DNA of 64,000 nucleotides from contig NZ_KB911585.1 in NCBI RefSeq assembly GCF_000383615.1, forward strand, positions 406,939 through 470,938, read 5' to 3'. Position 1 is the first letter of the stretch. Each line of letters starts with the position of its first letter. Below are positions 16,978-25,952 of the stretch, one piece after another. The notes beneath the pieces were generated by a model that did not search any database, was not told the origin of the DNA, and worked only from the letters and a program-made list of their open reading frames with translations. A program made the position numbers and the translations under genes. The DNA comes from Streptomyces canus 299MFChir4.1. GTDB lineage: Bacteria > Actinomycetota > Actinomycetes > Streptomycetales > Streptomycetaceae.

Positions 16978-18645
16978 TCAGCTCTTGACGTAGGCGTGGA
17001 CCAGGCTGGGCTCGGCGAGGATGGGGTCCGAGATGACCCCGCCGACCTTGGAGCCCGCCAGTTCGCTGAAGTTCATGTACATCAGCGGGACCACGGCGGC
17101 GTCCTTCATGATCTGCTCGTCCAGGGCGCCGTAGGCGGCGTCGGCCTGCTTGATGTCGGTCATCTTGGCGATCTTGTCGATCTGCGCGTTGACCGCGGGG
17201 TCGTCGAGGTAGGACAGGTCCTGGTTGGACTGCGGGAGCTTCGCGATCTGGCGTCCGTCGAACAGCACGGGCAGCACGGTCGAGGCGTTCGGCCAGTCCG
17301 CGATCCAGTCGCCCCAGGTGAGGTCGTACTGGTTCTTCACGTTGTCGATGGTGCTGAAGTAGTTCGCCGCGTCGATCGGCGTGATGTTCACGGTGATGCC
17401 GATCTTTCCGAGCGAGGTCTTCACGGCGTCGGCGAAGTGCTCCTCGGTCGTGGTGTTCTCGACCGCCAGCGACATGGTGAGCCTGGGGTTGCCGGCCTGC
17501 TTCATCAGTGCCTGGGCCTTGGTGAGGTCTCCGGCGGGGTTGGTGCTGTAGAGGTTGAACTTCTGGTAGCCGCCGATGCCCGGGCTGAGCATGGTGCTCG
17601 CGTAGTCGCCGTACGCCGAACCGCCGAACGCGCCGCGGACGGTGGTCTTGTCGATCGCGTCCTCGATGGCCTGACGGACCTTCAGGTCCTTGACCCGGGT
17701 GGTGTTGATCGCGAGGTAGTTGATGCCCGGGGCCGGGATCTTGTAGAGACGTGACTTCAGCGAGGGGTCGCTGGAGATCGTCGTCAGATCGGAGCCTGCG
17801 ATCGGCCACTGCATGATCGAGGTCTGGGCGGTCCCGGCGTCGGACTTGATCTGCTGGTCGATCGCGGACTGGTCCTGGCCGAGCTTCACGTCGATCTCGT
17901 TGACGTTCTGCTGCCGGATCGGGTCCGTCGACTGCTTCCAGTGGGTGTTCTTGACGAGGACGAGTTCCTTGTTCTTCGTGTACGACTGAATCATGTACGG
18001 CCCGTCGGACCAGACGTGCGTGTCGTACGTGGAGCCCGTGTCGTGCGCGTTGGGCACCGCCGACCAGCCGGGCATGGCGGTGGTCTGGTTGAAGTCCGGG
18101 ACGGGCTGGTCGAGTTGGAACACGATGGTGGACGCGTCCGGCGTCTGGACGGAGGCGAGCTCCTTGCCCGAGTAGGGCCCCTTGTAGGTGGAGCCGCCGA
18201 CCAGCCACTGACTGGCGTACGGCGGGCCGCCGTTGATGTCGGGCGAGAAGGTCCGCTCGACGCCGTACTTGACGTCCTGCGCGGTGACCGCCGTGCCGTC
18301 CTGCCAGGTGACGCCCTTGCGCAGGTGGAAGGTCCACACGGTGTCGCCCTTGCTGGGCGTTCCGGTGTCGGTGGCCAGGTCGCCGACGAGCTTGGGCCGG
18401 GAGCCGGTCTCGTCCCAGCCGGTCAGGGTGCGCACGAGCTCCTGGTCCATGCTCGAACCCTCGGTCGTGTAGACACGTTGGGGATCGAGGTGGTCGAAGT
18501 CGGCGTGGTCGAGGACGGTCAGCGTGCCGCCCTTGGTGGGGGAACCGCTGCCGGTGGTGCTGGAGGAGCCCCCGCATGCGGTGGCCCCCAGGGCGATCGC
18601 CACGGCGGTGGCCGCGAGCGCGATCGAGCGCCTTCTGCGCGTCAT
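16978..18645 (-). CDS. Peptide ABC transporter substrate-binding lipoprotein
   Basis: A 555-residue family 5 solute-binding protein. The N-terminus is basic (MTRRRRS), followed by a hydrophobic stretch and the lipobox LGATACG with Cys24, so it is a lipoprotein on the outer face of the membrane. The mature protein shows the family pattern near the start (KGGTLTVLDHADFDHLDP) and DTVWTFHLRKGVTWQDG. It would capture peptides or similar ligands for the DppB/C channel. It sits unusually in the middle of the operon, after the DppC-type gene and before DppB. Confidence 0.94.
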   Translation of the reverse strand: MTRRRRSIALAATAVAIALGATACGGSSSTTGSGSPTKGGTLTVLDHADFDHLDPQRVYTTEGSSMDQELVRTLTGWDETGSRPKLVGDLATDTGTPSKGDTVWTFHLRKGVTWQDGTAVTAQDVKYGVERTFSPDINGGPPYASQWLVGGSTYKGPYSGKELASVQTPDASTIVFQLDQPVPDFNQTTAMPGWSAVPNAHDTGSTYDTHVWSDGPYMIQSYTKNKELVLVKNTHWKQSTDPIRQQNVNEIDVKLGQDQSAIDQQIKSDAGTAQTSIMQWPIAGSDLTTISSDPSLKSRLYKIPAPGINYLAINTTRVKDLKVRQAIEDAIDKTTVRGAFGGSAYGDYASTMLSPGIGGYQKFNLYSTNPAGDLTKAQALMKQAGNPRLTMSLAVENTTTEEHFADAVKTSLGKIGITVNITPIDAANYFSTIDNVKNQYDLTWGDWIADWPNASTVLPVLFDGRQIAKLPQSNQDLSYLDDPAVNAQIDKIAKMTDIKQADAAYGALDEQIMKDAAVVPLMYMNFSELAGSKVGGVISDPILAEPSLVHAYVKS

Positions 18646-18724
18646 GAGGTAACACTCCGTTCTTCTACGGCTCGGCGAGACGGCTCAAGTGGGTCCGTTC
18701 GCACCGGTGTTGAGGGGGACCGCG

Positions 18725-19753
18725 TCAGCCGCGGGCCGCGCGGGGATCCAGGGCGTCCCGGACGCCGTCACCGAGGAGGTTCAGTGCCAGGACGAGCATC
18801 AGCAGCAGGACTCCGGGGACGAACAGGTACATGGGGTCCTGGAGGAAGAACTGGGAGGCGTCCGAAAGGAGCGCCCCCCAGTCCGGGTTGGGCGGGATGA
18901 CGCCCACGCCGAGGTAGGACAGGGCCGCCTCGGTGGTGATGTTCTGCGGGACGGCCAGCGCGAAGGAGATCAGGACCGGTGCCCACAGGTTCGGCAGCAA
19001 CTGCCGGAAGAGGATGTGCCACTTCCCGGCGCTCATGATCCGCGCGGCGTCGACGAACTCCCGCTCGCGCAGCGACAGGACCTGCCCGCGTACCAGCCGG
19101 GCGGTGTAGGCCCAGGCGAACACCGCGATGTTCAGGACGAGGACCAGCAGCCGCAGGTTCTCGTCGGTGCCGCCGTGGCTGTTGGTCTGCATCGCGTTCT
19201 GGATGACCGGGGTGAGCGCGATGATGAACAGCAGCTGCGGGAAGGCCAGCATCACGTCCATGATCCGCGAGAGGACGGAGTCGACCCAGCCGCCGGAGTA
19301 CCCCGCCGCGAGGCCGGCCACGACACCCACGGCGGTGGACAGCACGGCCGAGGCGAAGCCGACGAACAGCGAGGTGCGCAGGCCGTAGACGATCCGGGCG
19401 AACAGGTCGAAGCCCGTGCCCGGTTCGACCCCCAGCAGGTGGGTGAGGCTGACGCCGCCCAGCGCCCCGCGCGGGAAGTTGCCGGTGTCCGGATCGATCG
19501 CCTTGCCGTCGGGGGTGATCGGCCCCCAGCCGGTGATCGCCGTCAGGACCGGGGCCAGCAGCGCGATCAGGACGAAGAGCACCGTGATCACGAACGCGGC
19601 CAGGGTGACCTTGTCCCGTCTGATGCGCCGCCAGGCCATCCGGGCGGGCGAGCGCCCGGTGATGACCGTGCCGTCGCTCCGCGGGTCCGGCGACGGTTGG
19701 CCGGCTTGCGTGGTGCCGGTGTCGGCGGGCATCGGCTGCTGTTGCGTCGTCAT
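18725..19753 (-). CDS. Peptide ABC transporter permease (DppC-type)
   Basis: A 342-residue permease with an N-terminal cytoplasmic tail (Pro/Gln/Thr rich, ~35 residues), a first helix (TLAAFVITVLFVLIALLAPVL) and the permease core. The EAA-like loop is EFVDAARIMSAGKWHILFRQ. It is the first gene of the operon: dppC, binding protein, dppB, dppD, dppF. I start it at ATG 19753; the frame stays open to 20059, but that stretch lacks membrane or domain features and is probably leader. No strong Shine-Dalgarno is visible. Confidence 0.9.
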   Translation of the reverse strand: MTTQQQPMPADTGTTQAGQPSPDPRSDGTVITGRSPARMAWRRIRRDKVTLAAFVITVLFVLIALLAPVLTAITGWGPITPDGKAIDPDTGNFPRGALGGVSLTHLLGVEPGTGFDLFARIVYGLRTSLFVGFASAVLSTAVGVVAGLAAGYSGGWVDSVLSRIMDVMLAFPQLLFIIALTPVIQNAMQTNSHGGTDENLRLLVLVLNIAVFAWAYTARLVRGQVLSLREREFVDAARIMSAGKWHILFRQLLPNLWAPVLISFALAVPQNITTEAALSYLGVGVIPPNPDWGALLSDASQFFLQDPMYLFVPGVLLLMLVLALNLLGDGVRDALDPRAARG

Positions 19754-20076
19754 CGTGCGGACGTCCCGGGTATGTGCTGGGGTCGGCGCGGGGTGTTCGC
19801 CGGCGCCGACGGACGGGGTCTCGTCATGGGGTGTTCCTGGGAAAGGCTGCGGTCGCCGGCCGTTGTCGGCGCCGTGAGACTGAGCGGACTGTCGCAACAC
19901 GCCGAGAGGCCGGTCAAGGCGCAGAATGACCGAAAAGGGGATTGTTTGCGCTCCTTGCCAAAGGTTGACGAGGGCGGGAACTGTCGTTAGCTCTGACATG
20001 GAGGTATCGCGACGATTCCCTTGGCGGGTTCTCGCACTCCGCTTGCCTGAACCGAACATGTCTCGAACATGGCGAA
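19754..20076. other. Intergenic region upstream of the peptide ABC operon
   Basis: About 320 bp between the operon's first gene and the terminator of the NUDIX gene. It must contain the operon promoter, but I see no convincing -35/-10 pair. One frame is open across it in continuity with the permease, without recognisable protein features. No palindrome stands out. Confidence 0.4.
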
Positions 20077-20103
20077 GCCCCGTCGGCGGCGTGCCGACGG
20101 GGC
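20077..20103 (-). terminator. Terminator of the kinase-NUDIX gene
   Basis: GCCCCGTCGGC (20077-20087) and GCCGACGGGGC (20093-20103) form a perfect 11-bp stem with a 5-base loop, beginning 14 bp beyond the stop codon. Confidence 0.8.
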
Positions 20104-20116
20104 CCCACCCCGGATC

Positions 20117-21157
20117 TCAGCCGATCGGAATTCCGGCTTCCAGGTACAGCGCCGCCCCGCGCTCCCGGGCGCGCAGCGCCCACCTCAACCGCTCGTAGCG
20201 CACCGGCGGCAGCAGTTCCGCGGCCTCCTCCTCGCTGGCGAAACACCAGCCGCGCAGTTCGGGACCCGGCAGCAGAACAGCCTGCGCCCGGGTGGAGTCG
20301 AGCCGCCCGCCGTCGAAGAGCAGGCGCAGTCCGCCGTATCCGGGCGGGGCGGGCGGTTCCCAGTCGACGACGAGGAGACGCGGTACGTCGTCCAGTCGGA
20401 TGCCGGTCTCCTCGTCGACCTCGCGCATCCCGGCCCGCGCGGGCGCCTCACCGCGCTCGACGACACCGCCGGGGAACTCCCAGCCCGCCTTGTAGGTGGG
20501 GTCGACGAGCAGCACGCGGTCCTGCTCGTCGAAGAGGAGGACCCCGGCGGCCACGGTCTCGCCGGTGGGCTCGGGGGTCTGCACGATGTCGCACACGGGC
20601 ACCGTCCCGGCGCCGAGGTCCTCGGCGATGCGGGCGGCCGTCTCGTACGGGGTGAGCGCACCGGTGTCGATCAGATGGGCGTCGGCCGCGAGCCAGGAGG
20701 CGAGGGCGGCCCGGTAGGGCTCGATGCGGTCGTACGCCCAGTGCCCCTGTCCGATTTCGCCGAGCGGCAGGGTCGGCGGGGTCTCCCGCCCGGCTATTCG
20801 CTCGCGCAGGATCGTTTCCGCCGGGGCGAGGAGGATGTGGTGGACAGCGATCCGGCGGGCGGCGAGGCCGCCGAAGATCTCGTCGCGGTACTCCTGGCGC
20901 AGCAGGGTCATCGGGACCACGAGGGTCCCGCCGAGCTCGGCGAGCATCGCGGCCGCGGTGTCGATGACCAGTCGGCGCCAGATCGGCAGGTCCTGGAAGT
21001 CGCCGACCTCGGCGAGGTGTTTGGGCGGCAGCAGACGAACGACCGCCGCGCCGATGTCCTCGGGGTCGAAGAGCGTGCTGTTCGGGATCAGTTCGATCAG
21101 TTCCCGTGCGGCGGTGGTCTTCCCCGCACCGAACGCGCCGTTGATCCAGACGATCAC
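20117..21157 (-). CDS. P-loop kinase-like/NUDIX hydrolase fusion protein
   Basis: A 346-residue two-domain protein. Residues 1-185 form an AAA_33-like P-loop domain: Walker A GAFGAGKT at about 7-14 and a LID-like arginine-rich section (LRERIAGRE) later. Residues 205-340 are a NUDIX domain whose box begins GGVVERGE and ends REVDEETG, all catalytic acidic residues intact. The first domain resembles small-molecule or nucleotide kinases, and the second cleaves nucleoside-diphosphate-linked compounds; the substrate is unknown. I start at GTG 21157, preceded by AGGGGGAG; an in-frame ATG at 21238 would add a tail. It is monocistronic, flanked by two hairpin terminators. Confidence 0.85.
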   Translation of the reverse strand: MIVWINGAFGAGKTTAARELIELIPNSTLFDPEDIGAAVVRLLPPKHLAEVGDFQDLPIWRRLVIDTAAAMLAELGGTLVVPMTLLRQEYRDEIFGGLAARRIAVHHILLAPAETILRERIAGRETPPTLPLGEIGQGHWAYDRIEPYRAALASWLAADAHLIDTGALTPYETAARIAEDLGAGTVPVCDIVQTPEPTGETVAAGVLLFDEQDRVLLVDPTYKAGWEFPGGVVERGEAPARAGMREVDEETGIRLDDVPRLLVVDWEPPAPPGYGGLRLLFDGGRLDSTRAQAVLLPGPELRGWCFASEEEAAELLPPVRYERLRWALRARERGAALYLEAGIPIG

Positions 21158-21243
21158 GGACTCCCCCTCTTCTGTTTGGCCCCCTGTGGCTTGCCCGTTC
21201 CACCCTGCCACGGAAACCAGCCGCAGATGAGGGCGCACAAGTC

Positions 21244-21280
21244 GGCGCCGGGGCCCCTCGTCCTGAGGGGCCCCGGCGCC
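21244..21280 (-). terminator. Very strong hairpin terminator
   Basis: Perfect 16-bp arms (GGCGCCGGGGCCCCTC, 21244-21259, and complement 21265-21280) with a 5-base loop, 18 bp past the stop of the small secreted-protein gene and upstream of the kinase-NUDIX gene. Confidence 0.85.
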
Positions 21281-21297
21281 GGGTCGTGCGAACCTCG

Positions 21298-21492
21298 TCA
21301 GTCGCCCTGTCCGAGGGCGGCCCCGTCCAGGCCGTCCAGGCTCTCACCGGCGACGGTGTGATCGAGGGTGCTGAGGGTCTTGTCGACGTCGAGGTGATCG
21401 ACCTCCTCGCCCAGGGCGTGGGAGGGAGTGATCGCCGCGACGACGAAACCGGTGGCGAGGGAGGCGATGGCGAGCATGCTGCGCTTCTTCAT
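21298..21492 (-). CDS. Small secreted protein, 64 residues
   Basis: An N-terminal signal peptide is clear: MKKRS, a hydrophobic core (MLAIASLATGFVVAAI), and a cleavage site near THE sequence PSHALG-EE at about residue 28. The mature part is only about 36 residues, acidic and helical (DHLDVDKTLSTLDHTVAGES), with no cysteines. I do not recognise the family, though short secreted peptides of this kind are frequent in streptomycetes. A strong terminator follows it. It is divergent from the GH27 gene. Confidence 0.65.
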   Translation of the reverse strand: MKKRSMLAIASLATGFVVAAITPSHALGEEVDHLDVDKTLSTLDHTVAGESLDGLDGAALGQGD

Positions 21493-21642
21493 GGCCTGAT
21501 CAACGGCACCGGAGGAAATGGGTCACGCTGCCCTGCCCCGCGCCGCTCCCTTCCACCACAGTCGAACACGTTCTAACGTAAACGCCCACATGATGACGCG
21601 TACATGCAGTCATCGCACCTTCCGCTGGTTCGGAGGAACGTA

Positions 21643-23661
21643 ATGATGCGTCACCTTCACACCCGCACGACCCGCCGAAGGATGGTCGCCGCACTCACGG
21701 TGCTGGCGTTCGCGGTGCCCGGGGCGGCTCCCGCCGTCGCGGGCGAGGAGGGCACGGGCTCACCCGCCCTGGCCGACGGCCTTGCCCTCACCCCGCCCAT
21801 GGGCTTCAACAACTGGAACTCCACCCACTGCCGCGCCGAGTTCAACGAGTCCATGGTCAAGGGGATCGCGGACATCTTCGTCGACAAGGGCCTCAAGGAC
21901 GCCGGCTACCAGTACGTCAACCTCGACGACTGCTGGGCCCTGCCGAACCGGGACGCCGACGGCAAACTCGTCCCGGACCCGGTCCGCTTCCCGAACGGGA
22001 TCAAGGCCGTCGCCGACTATGCGCACTCCAAGGGGCTCAAGCTCGGCATCTACACCAGCGCGGGCACCAAGACCTGCGACAGCGTCGGTTTCCCGGGCGC
22101 GCTGGGCCACGAGTACAGCGACGCCCAGCAGTTCGCCGACTGGGGCGTCGACTACCTCAAGTACGACAACTGCAACAACCAGGGCGTGGACGCCAAGCTG
22201 CGCTACACGACCATGCGCGACGCCCTCAGGGCGACCGGCAGACCCATCGTCTACAGCATCTGCGAATGGGGCCAGAACAAGCCCTGGGAGTGGGCGGCGG
22301 ACGTCGGCCACCTGTGGCGCACCACCGGCGACATCAGCGACAGCTGGGGCTCGATGCTGTCGATCCTCAAGCAGAACCTGCCGCTGGCGCCGCACGCCGG
22401 CCCCGGCCACTGGAACGACCCCGACATGCTGGAGGTCGGCAACGGCGGCATGACGGACACCGAGTACCGCTCGCACTTCTCGATGTGGTCGGTCATGGCC
22501 GCGCCCCTGCTCATCGGCAGCGACCTGCGCTCGGCCTCCGCGGAGACCTTCGAGATCCTGTCGAACAAGGAGGTCATCGCCGTCGACCAGGACCCGCTCG
22601 GCAAGCAGGGCAGCGTGGTCTCGTCCGAGGGCGGGCGCTGGGTGGTCGCCAAGGAGATGCGGGACGGCAGCCGTACGGTCGCCCTGTTCAACGAGTCGGG
22701 CAGCCCCCAGCGCATCGCCACCACCGCCGCGGCCGTCGGCCTGCCCGACGCCCACGCGTACACGCTGCGGGACCTGTGGCAGCACCGGAGCTACAACACC
22801 GCGGGCACGATCTCGGCGACCGTCCCCGCACACGGAACGGTCCTCGTGCGGGTCGCCGCCGACCGCGGGTGGCCCCAGCACCCGCCCGCCGTCGAACTCG
22901 GCCTGGACGGCAGCACCTTGGTCCAGACGGGCACGCCCGCCGCACTGACGACCACGGTCACCGACCTCGGACGCACCCCGGCCAGGCAGGTCTCCGTACG
23001 GCTGTCAGGACCCGCGGGCTGGGCCGTGAAGGCGACGTCGCCGACCTCCGCCCCGGCCCTGTCCACGGGCCGCTCACTGCGCACGAAGTGGTCGCTCACC
23101 GCTCCCGAGGGGGCGCCGACAGGGTCGTACGAACTGACGCTCAAGGCGAGTTACCGCTCACCGACCGGTGCCCGGGTCGACAGCACGCTGCCCTTCAGCG
23201 CGACCGTGGTGGTCCCGCCGCCCTCGGGCAGCTCCGGCCTCGGTGATCTGCCGTGGCTGTCCGCCTCCAACGGCTACGGTCCCGTCGAACGCAACACCAG
23301 CAACGGGGAGAGCGCCGCGGGTGACGGTCACCCGATCACCATCGGCGGGGTCGTGTACGCCAGGGGGCTCGGAGTCCACGCGGAGAGCTCCGTCGAGTAC
23401 TACACGGGCGCGGCCTGCGAGACGGTCACCGCGCAGGTCGGCGTGGACGACGAGAAGGGCGCGAACGGCACGGTCGCTTTCGAGGTGTGGGCGGACGGCA
23501 CCAAGGTGGCGTCCACCGGTGTCCTGACCAACGCCATGCCGGCCCAGCCCCTCACCGCGGACGTCACCGGCGCCCGGCTGGTCCGGCTGGTCGTCACCGA
23601 CGGCGGCGACGGCATCGACTCGGACCACGCCGACTGGGGCGACGCGCAGTTGAGCTGCTGA
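21643..23661 (+). CDS. Secreted GH27 alpha-galactosidase with NEW3 and NPCBM domains
   Basis: A 672-residue enzyme that releases alpha-linked galactose from galactomannans and galacto-oligosaccharides. A twin-arginine-like leader (TRRRMVAALTVLAF) ends at AVA near residue 33. The GH27 barrel (about 45-330) has the nucleophile D175 in YLKYDNCN and the acid/base D230 in GDISDSW. A beta-sandwich domain follows, then a NEW3 domain (about 430-530), and a C-terminal NPCBM domain (about 540-672, ITIGGVVYARGLGVHAESSV). GGAGG lies just before the ATG at 21643, fixing the start. A GAAC-AC-GTTC element occurs upstream at 21564-21573. Confidence 0.95.
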   Translation: MMRHLHTRTTRRRMVAALTVLAFAVPGAAPAVAGEEGTGSPALADGLALTPPMGFNNWNSTHCRAEFNESMVKGIADIFVDKGLKDAGYQYVNLDDCWALPNRDADGKLVPDPVRFPNGIKAVADYAHSKGLKLGIYTSAGTKTCDSVGFPGALGHEYSDAQQFADWGVDYLKYDNCNNQGVDAKLRYTTMRDALRATGRPIVYSICEWGQNKPWEWAADVGHLWRTTGDISDSWGSMLSILKQNLPLAPHAGPGHWNDPDMLEVGNGGMTDTEYRSHFSMWSVMAAPLLIGSDLRSASAETFEILSNKEVIAVDQDPLGKQGSVVSSEGGRWVVAKEMRDGSRTVALFNESGSPQRIATTAAAVGLPDAHAYTLRDLWQHRSYNTAGTISATVPAHGTVLVRVAADRGWPQHPPAVELGLDGSTLVQTGTPAALTTTVTDLGRTPARQVSVRLSGPAGWAVKATSPTSAPALSTGRSLRTKWSLTAPEGAPTGSYELTLKASYRSPTGARVDSTLPFSATVVVPPPSGSSGLGDLPWLSASNGYGPVERNTSNGESAAGDGHPITIGGVVYARGLGVHAESSVEYYTGAACETVTAQVGVDDEKGANGTVAFEVWADGTKVASTGVLTNAMPAQPLTADVTGARLVRLVVTDGGDGIDSDHADWGDAQLSC

Positions 23662-23674
23662 GGGCCGGCTTACG

Positions 23675-23716
23675 CACGCGGTGGCCGGGCCCGTCTCCGG
23701 ACCCGGCCACCGCGTG
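23675..23716 (+). terminator. Terminator of the GH27 gene
   Basis: CACGCGGTGGCCGGG (23675-23689) and its complement (23702-23716) form a perfect 15-bp stem, 13 bp after the stop; it also serves the convergent ROK gene. Confidence 0.85.
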
Positions 23717-23750
23717 AACGTTTCTCTCGCACCGGTCGGCTCGGGTGCCG

Positions 23751-24701
23751 TCAGACCACCGCGGCCGCGTCGGTCCGCTTCGCAAGAGCCGCCGCGGCCG
23801 CTCCGACCAGCCCGGCGTCCGTGCCCATCTGCGCGGGCACGATCGTCAGGCGCTGCACGAAGGACAGGGTCGCGTAGTCGGCCAGCGCCTTGCGCAGGGG
23901 GTCGAAGAGGACGTCGCCCGCCTTGCCGACCCCGCCGCCGATGACCGCGATGTCGATCTCCACGAGGGTCGCGGTGGCCGCGATACCGGCGGCCAGCGCC
24001 TGGGCCGCCCGGGCGAACGAGGCCACGGCGACCGGATCGCCGCCCCGTGCCGCGTCGGCCACCGCGGCGGCGGACGTGTCGCCGTCGGGACCGGGCCGCC
24101 AGCCGTTCTCCAGCGCGCGCCGGGCGATGTTCGGACCGCTGGCTATGCGCTCCACGCAGCCGCGCGCGCCGCACGGGCACGGGTCGCCGTCGAGATCGAC
24201 GCTGATGTGCCCGATGTGACCGGCGTTGCCGGTGGGCCCTGCGTGCAGCTGCCCGTTCAGCACCAGACCGCCGCCGACCCCGGTCGACACGACCATGCAC
24301 AGCGCGTTGTCGTGCCCGCGCGCGGCCCCCTGCCAGTGCTCGGCCGCCGTGATGGCCACCCCGTCGCCGATCAGCTCCACGGGGAGCCCGCCGGCCGCCT
24401 CCCGGACCCTGCGGACCAGCGGATAGTCGCGCCAGCCCGGCACGTTCACCGGGCTCACGGTGCCGGTGGAGGCGTCCACCGGGCCCGCGCTGCCGATGCC
24501 GAGGGCGCCTGCACGCCCCCACAGCGGCGAGTCCGTGAGCTCGCCGAGGGTCTCCTCGACGGCACGCATCACGCTCTCGCCGTCCTCCTGCGCCGGCGTG
24601 GCGCGTTGTGCGCGGAGCAGGATCCGGCCGTGGCCGTCCACCAGCGCTCCGGCGATCTTGGTGCCGCCGATGTCGAGCGCAGCCACGAGGTCGGTGTGCA
24701 T
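23751..24701 (-). CDS. ROK family sugar kinase (glucokinase-like)
   Basis: A 316-residue ROK protein. The phosphate-binding motif is ALDIGGTKIAGALVD at the start, the sugar-binding region contains IGDGVAITAAEHW, and the ROK zinc motif is intact (CPCGARGCVE, after GHIGHISVDLDGDP). With no N-terminal helix-turn-helix it is a kinase rather than a repressor, phosphorylating glucose or a related hexose in the cytoplasm. I use the ATG at 24701; the longer in-frame start at 24806 would overlap the operator palindrome. It is divergent from a LacI regulator. Confidence 0.92.
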   Translation of the reverse strand: MHTDLVAALDIGGTKIAGALVDGHGRILLRAQRATPAQEDGESVMRAVEETLGELTDSPLWGRAGALGIGSAGPVDASTGTVSPVNVPGWRDYPLVRRVREAAGGLPVELIGDGVAITAAEHWQGAARGHDNALCMVVSTGVGGGLVLNGQLHAGPTGNAGHIGHISVDLDGDPCPCGARGCVERIASGPNIARRALENGWRPGPDGDTSAAAVADAARGGDPVAVASFARAAQALAAGIAATATLVEIDIAVIGGGVGKAGDVLFDPLRKALADYATLSFVQRLTIVPAQMGTDAGLVGAAAAALAKRTDAAAVV

Positions 24702-24801
24702 CAGTGTCAGTTCTCCCCGGTCAACCTTGAGGAATGGACAGGCCGGTCTCGCGGTGGGGGCGCTGGCCGACAGATTGCGATGGACAGTGTCTCCCGCATC
24801 T

Positions 24802-24813
24802 GACAACGTTGTC
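24802..24813. promoter_or_regulatory. LacI-type operator palindrome
   Basis: GACAACGTTGTC (24802-24813) is a perfect 12-bp palindrome with the central CG typical of LacI-family operators, placed between the divergent ROK and lacI genes. It is the only such palindrome I see there. Confidence 0.7.
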
Positions 24814-24896
24814 CAGGCTCTATGCTCGACGCCACATCCTCATACGAAATCATGGACCAGCGCATCCCGGTCGACGACAGGACAGGACGCCGTATC

Positions 24897-25946
24897 GTGC
24901 CCGAGACCCACAGCCGAGCAGACCGCCTCTCCACGACCCGGTACGGCAACCGTCCGACCATGAAGGACGTGGCCGCGCGAGCCGGCGTAGGGCTCAAGAC
25001 GGTCTCACGCGTGGTCAACGGCGAAGCAGGGGTCACCCCCGAGACGGAGCACCGGGTCCGGGAGGCCATCGAGGCCCTCGGCTTCCGCCGCAACGACAGC
25101 GCGCGCGTACTGCGCAAGGGCCGCACCGCCAGCATCGGCCTGGTCCTGGAGGACCTCGCCGACCCGTTCTACGGCCCGCTCAGCCGCGCGGTGGAGGAGG
25201 TGGCCCGGGCCAACGGCGCCCTGCTCATCAACGGCTCCAGCGCCGAGGACCCGGAGCGCGAGCAGGAACTGGTGCTGGCCCTGTGCGCCCGGCGGGTGGA
25301 CGGCCTGGTGGTGATCCCGGCCGGCGACGACCACCGCTATCTGGAGCCGGAGCTGAAGGCCGGCGTCGCCACGGTGTTCGTGGACCGTCCCGCGGGCCGG
25401 ATCGACGCCGACGTCGTCCTCTCCGACAACTTCGGCGGGGCCCGCGACGCCGTGGCGCACCTGATCGCCCACGGTCACCGGCGGATCGGCTTCGTCGGCG
25501 ACATGCCCCGCATCCACACGGCCGCCGAGCGGCTGCGCGGATACCGGGCCGCCATGGAGGACGCCGGCATCGAGGTGGCCGACGCCTGGACGTCGCTGGG
25601 CGTCACCGACCCCCAGCGGGTGCGCCGGGCGGCCGAGGAGATGCTCTCCGGCCCCTCCCCCGTCACCGCGATCTTCACCGGCAACAACCGGGTGACCGTC
25701 ACCGTGATCCGGGTCCTCGCCGAGCACACCCGCAGAGTCGCCCTCGTCGGCTTCGACGACATCGAACTCGCGGATCTGCTCCAGCCGGGCGTCACGGTCG
25801 TCGCCCAGGACGCGGCGACGCTGGGGCGTACGGCCGCGGAGCGGCTGTTCCGCCAGCTGGACGGCACGCTGCTGACGCCGGAGCGGATCGAACTGCCGAC
25901 GCGGCTGATCACCCGGGGCTCGGGCGAGCTGGCGCCCGCGGACTGA
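24897..25946 (+). CDS. LacI family transcriptional regulator
   Basis: About 349 residues. A LacI helix-turn-helix follows a 20-residue tail: MKDVAARAGVGLKTVSRVVN, with the hinge helix NDSARVLRKG, then a periplasmic-binding-like sugar-sensing domain (IGLVLEDLADPFYGPL onward). I choose GTG 24897, preceded by AGGA at proper spacing; in-frame ATGs at 24822 and 24852 are alternatives, but the first lies directly behind the operator. It probably represses itself and the divergent ROK kinase through the palindrome at 24802-24813, with a sugar or sugar phosphate as inducer. Confidence 0.92.
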   Translation: MPETHSRADRLSTTRYGNRPTMKDVAARAGVGLKTVSRVVNGEAGVTPETEHRVREAIEALGFRRNDSARVLRKGRTASIGLVLEDLADPFYGPLSRAVEEVARANGALLINGSSAEDPEREQELVLALCARRVDGLVVIPAGDDHRYLEPELKAGVATVFVDRPAGRIDADVVLSDNFGGARDAVAHLIAHGHRRIGFVGDMPRIHTAAERLRGYRAAMEDAGIEVADAWTSLGVTDPQRVRRAAEEMLSGPSPVTAIFTGNNRVTVTVIRVLAEHTRRVALVGFDDIELADLLQPGVTVVAQDAATLGRTAAERLFRQLDGTLLTPERIELPTRLITRGSGELAPAD

Positions 25947-25952
25947 GCGACC

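Noticed and set aside
14810..18655. A 1281-codon open frame covering several ABC genes
   Set aside because: Only its C-terminal part (14810-15886) is the real ATPase; the rest is a GC-rich shadow of the permease and binding-protein genes in another frame.
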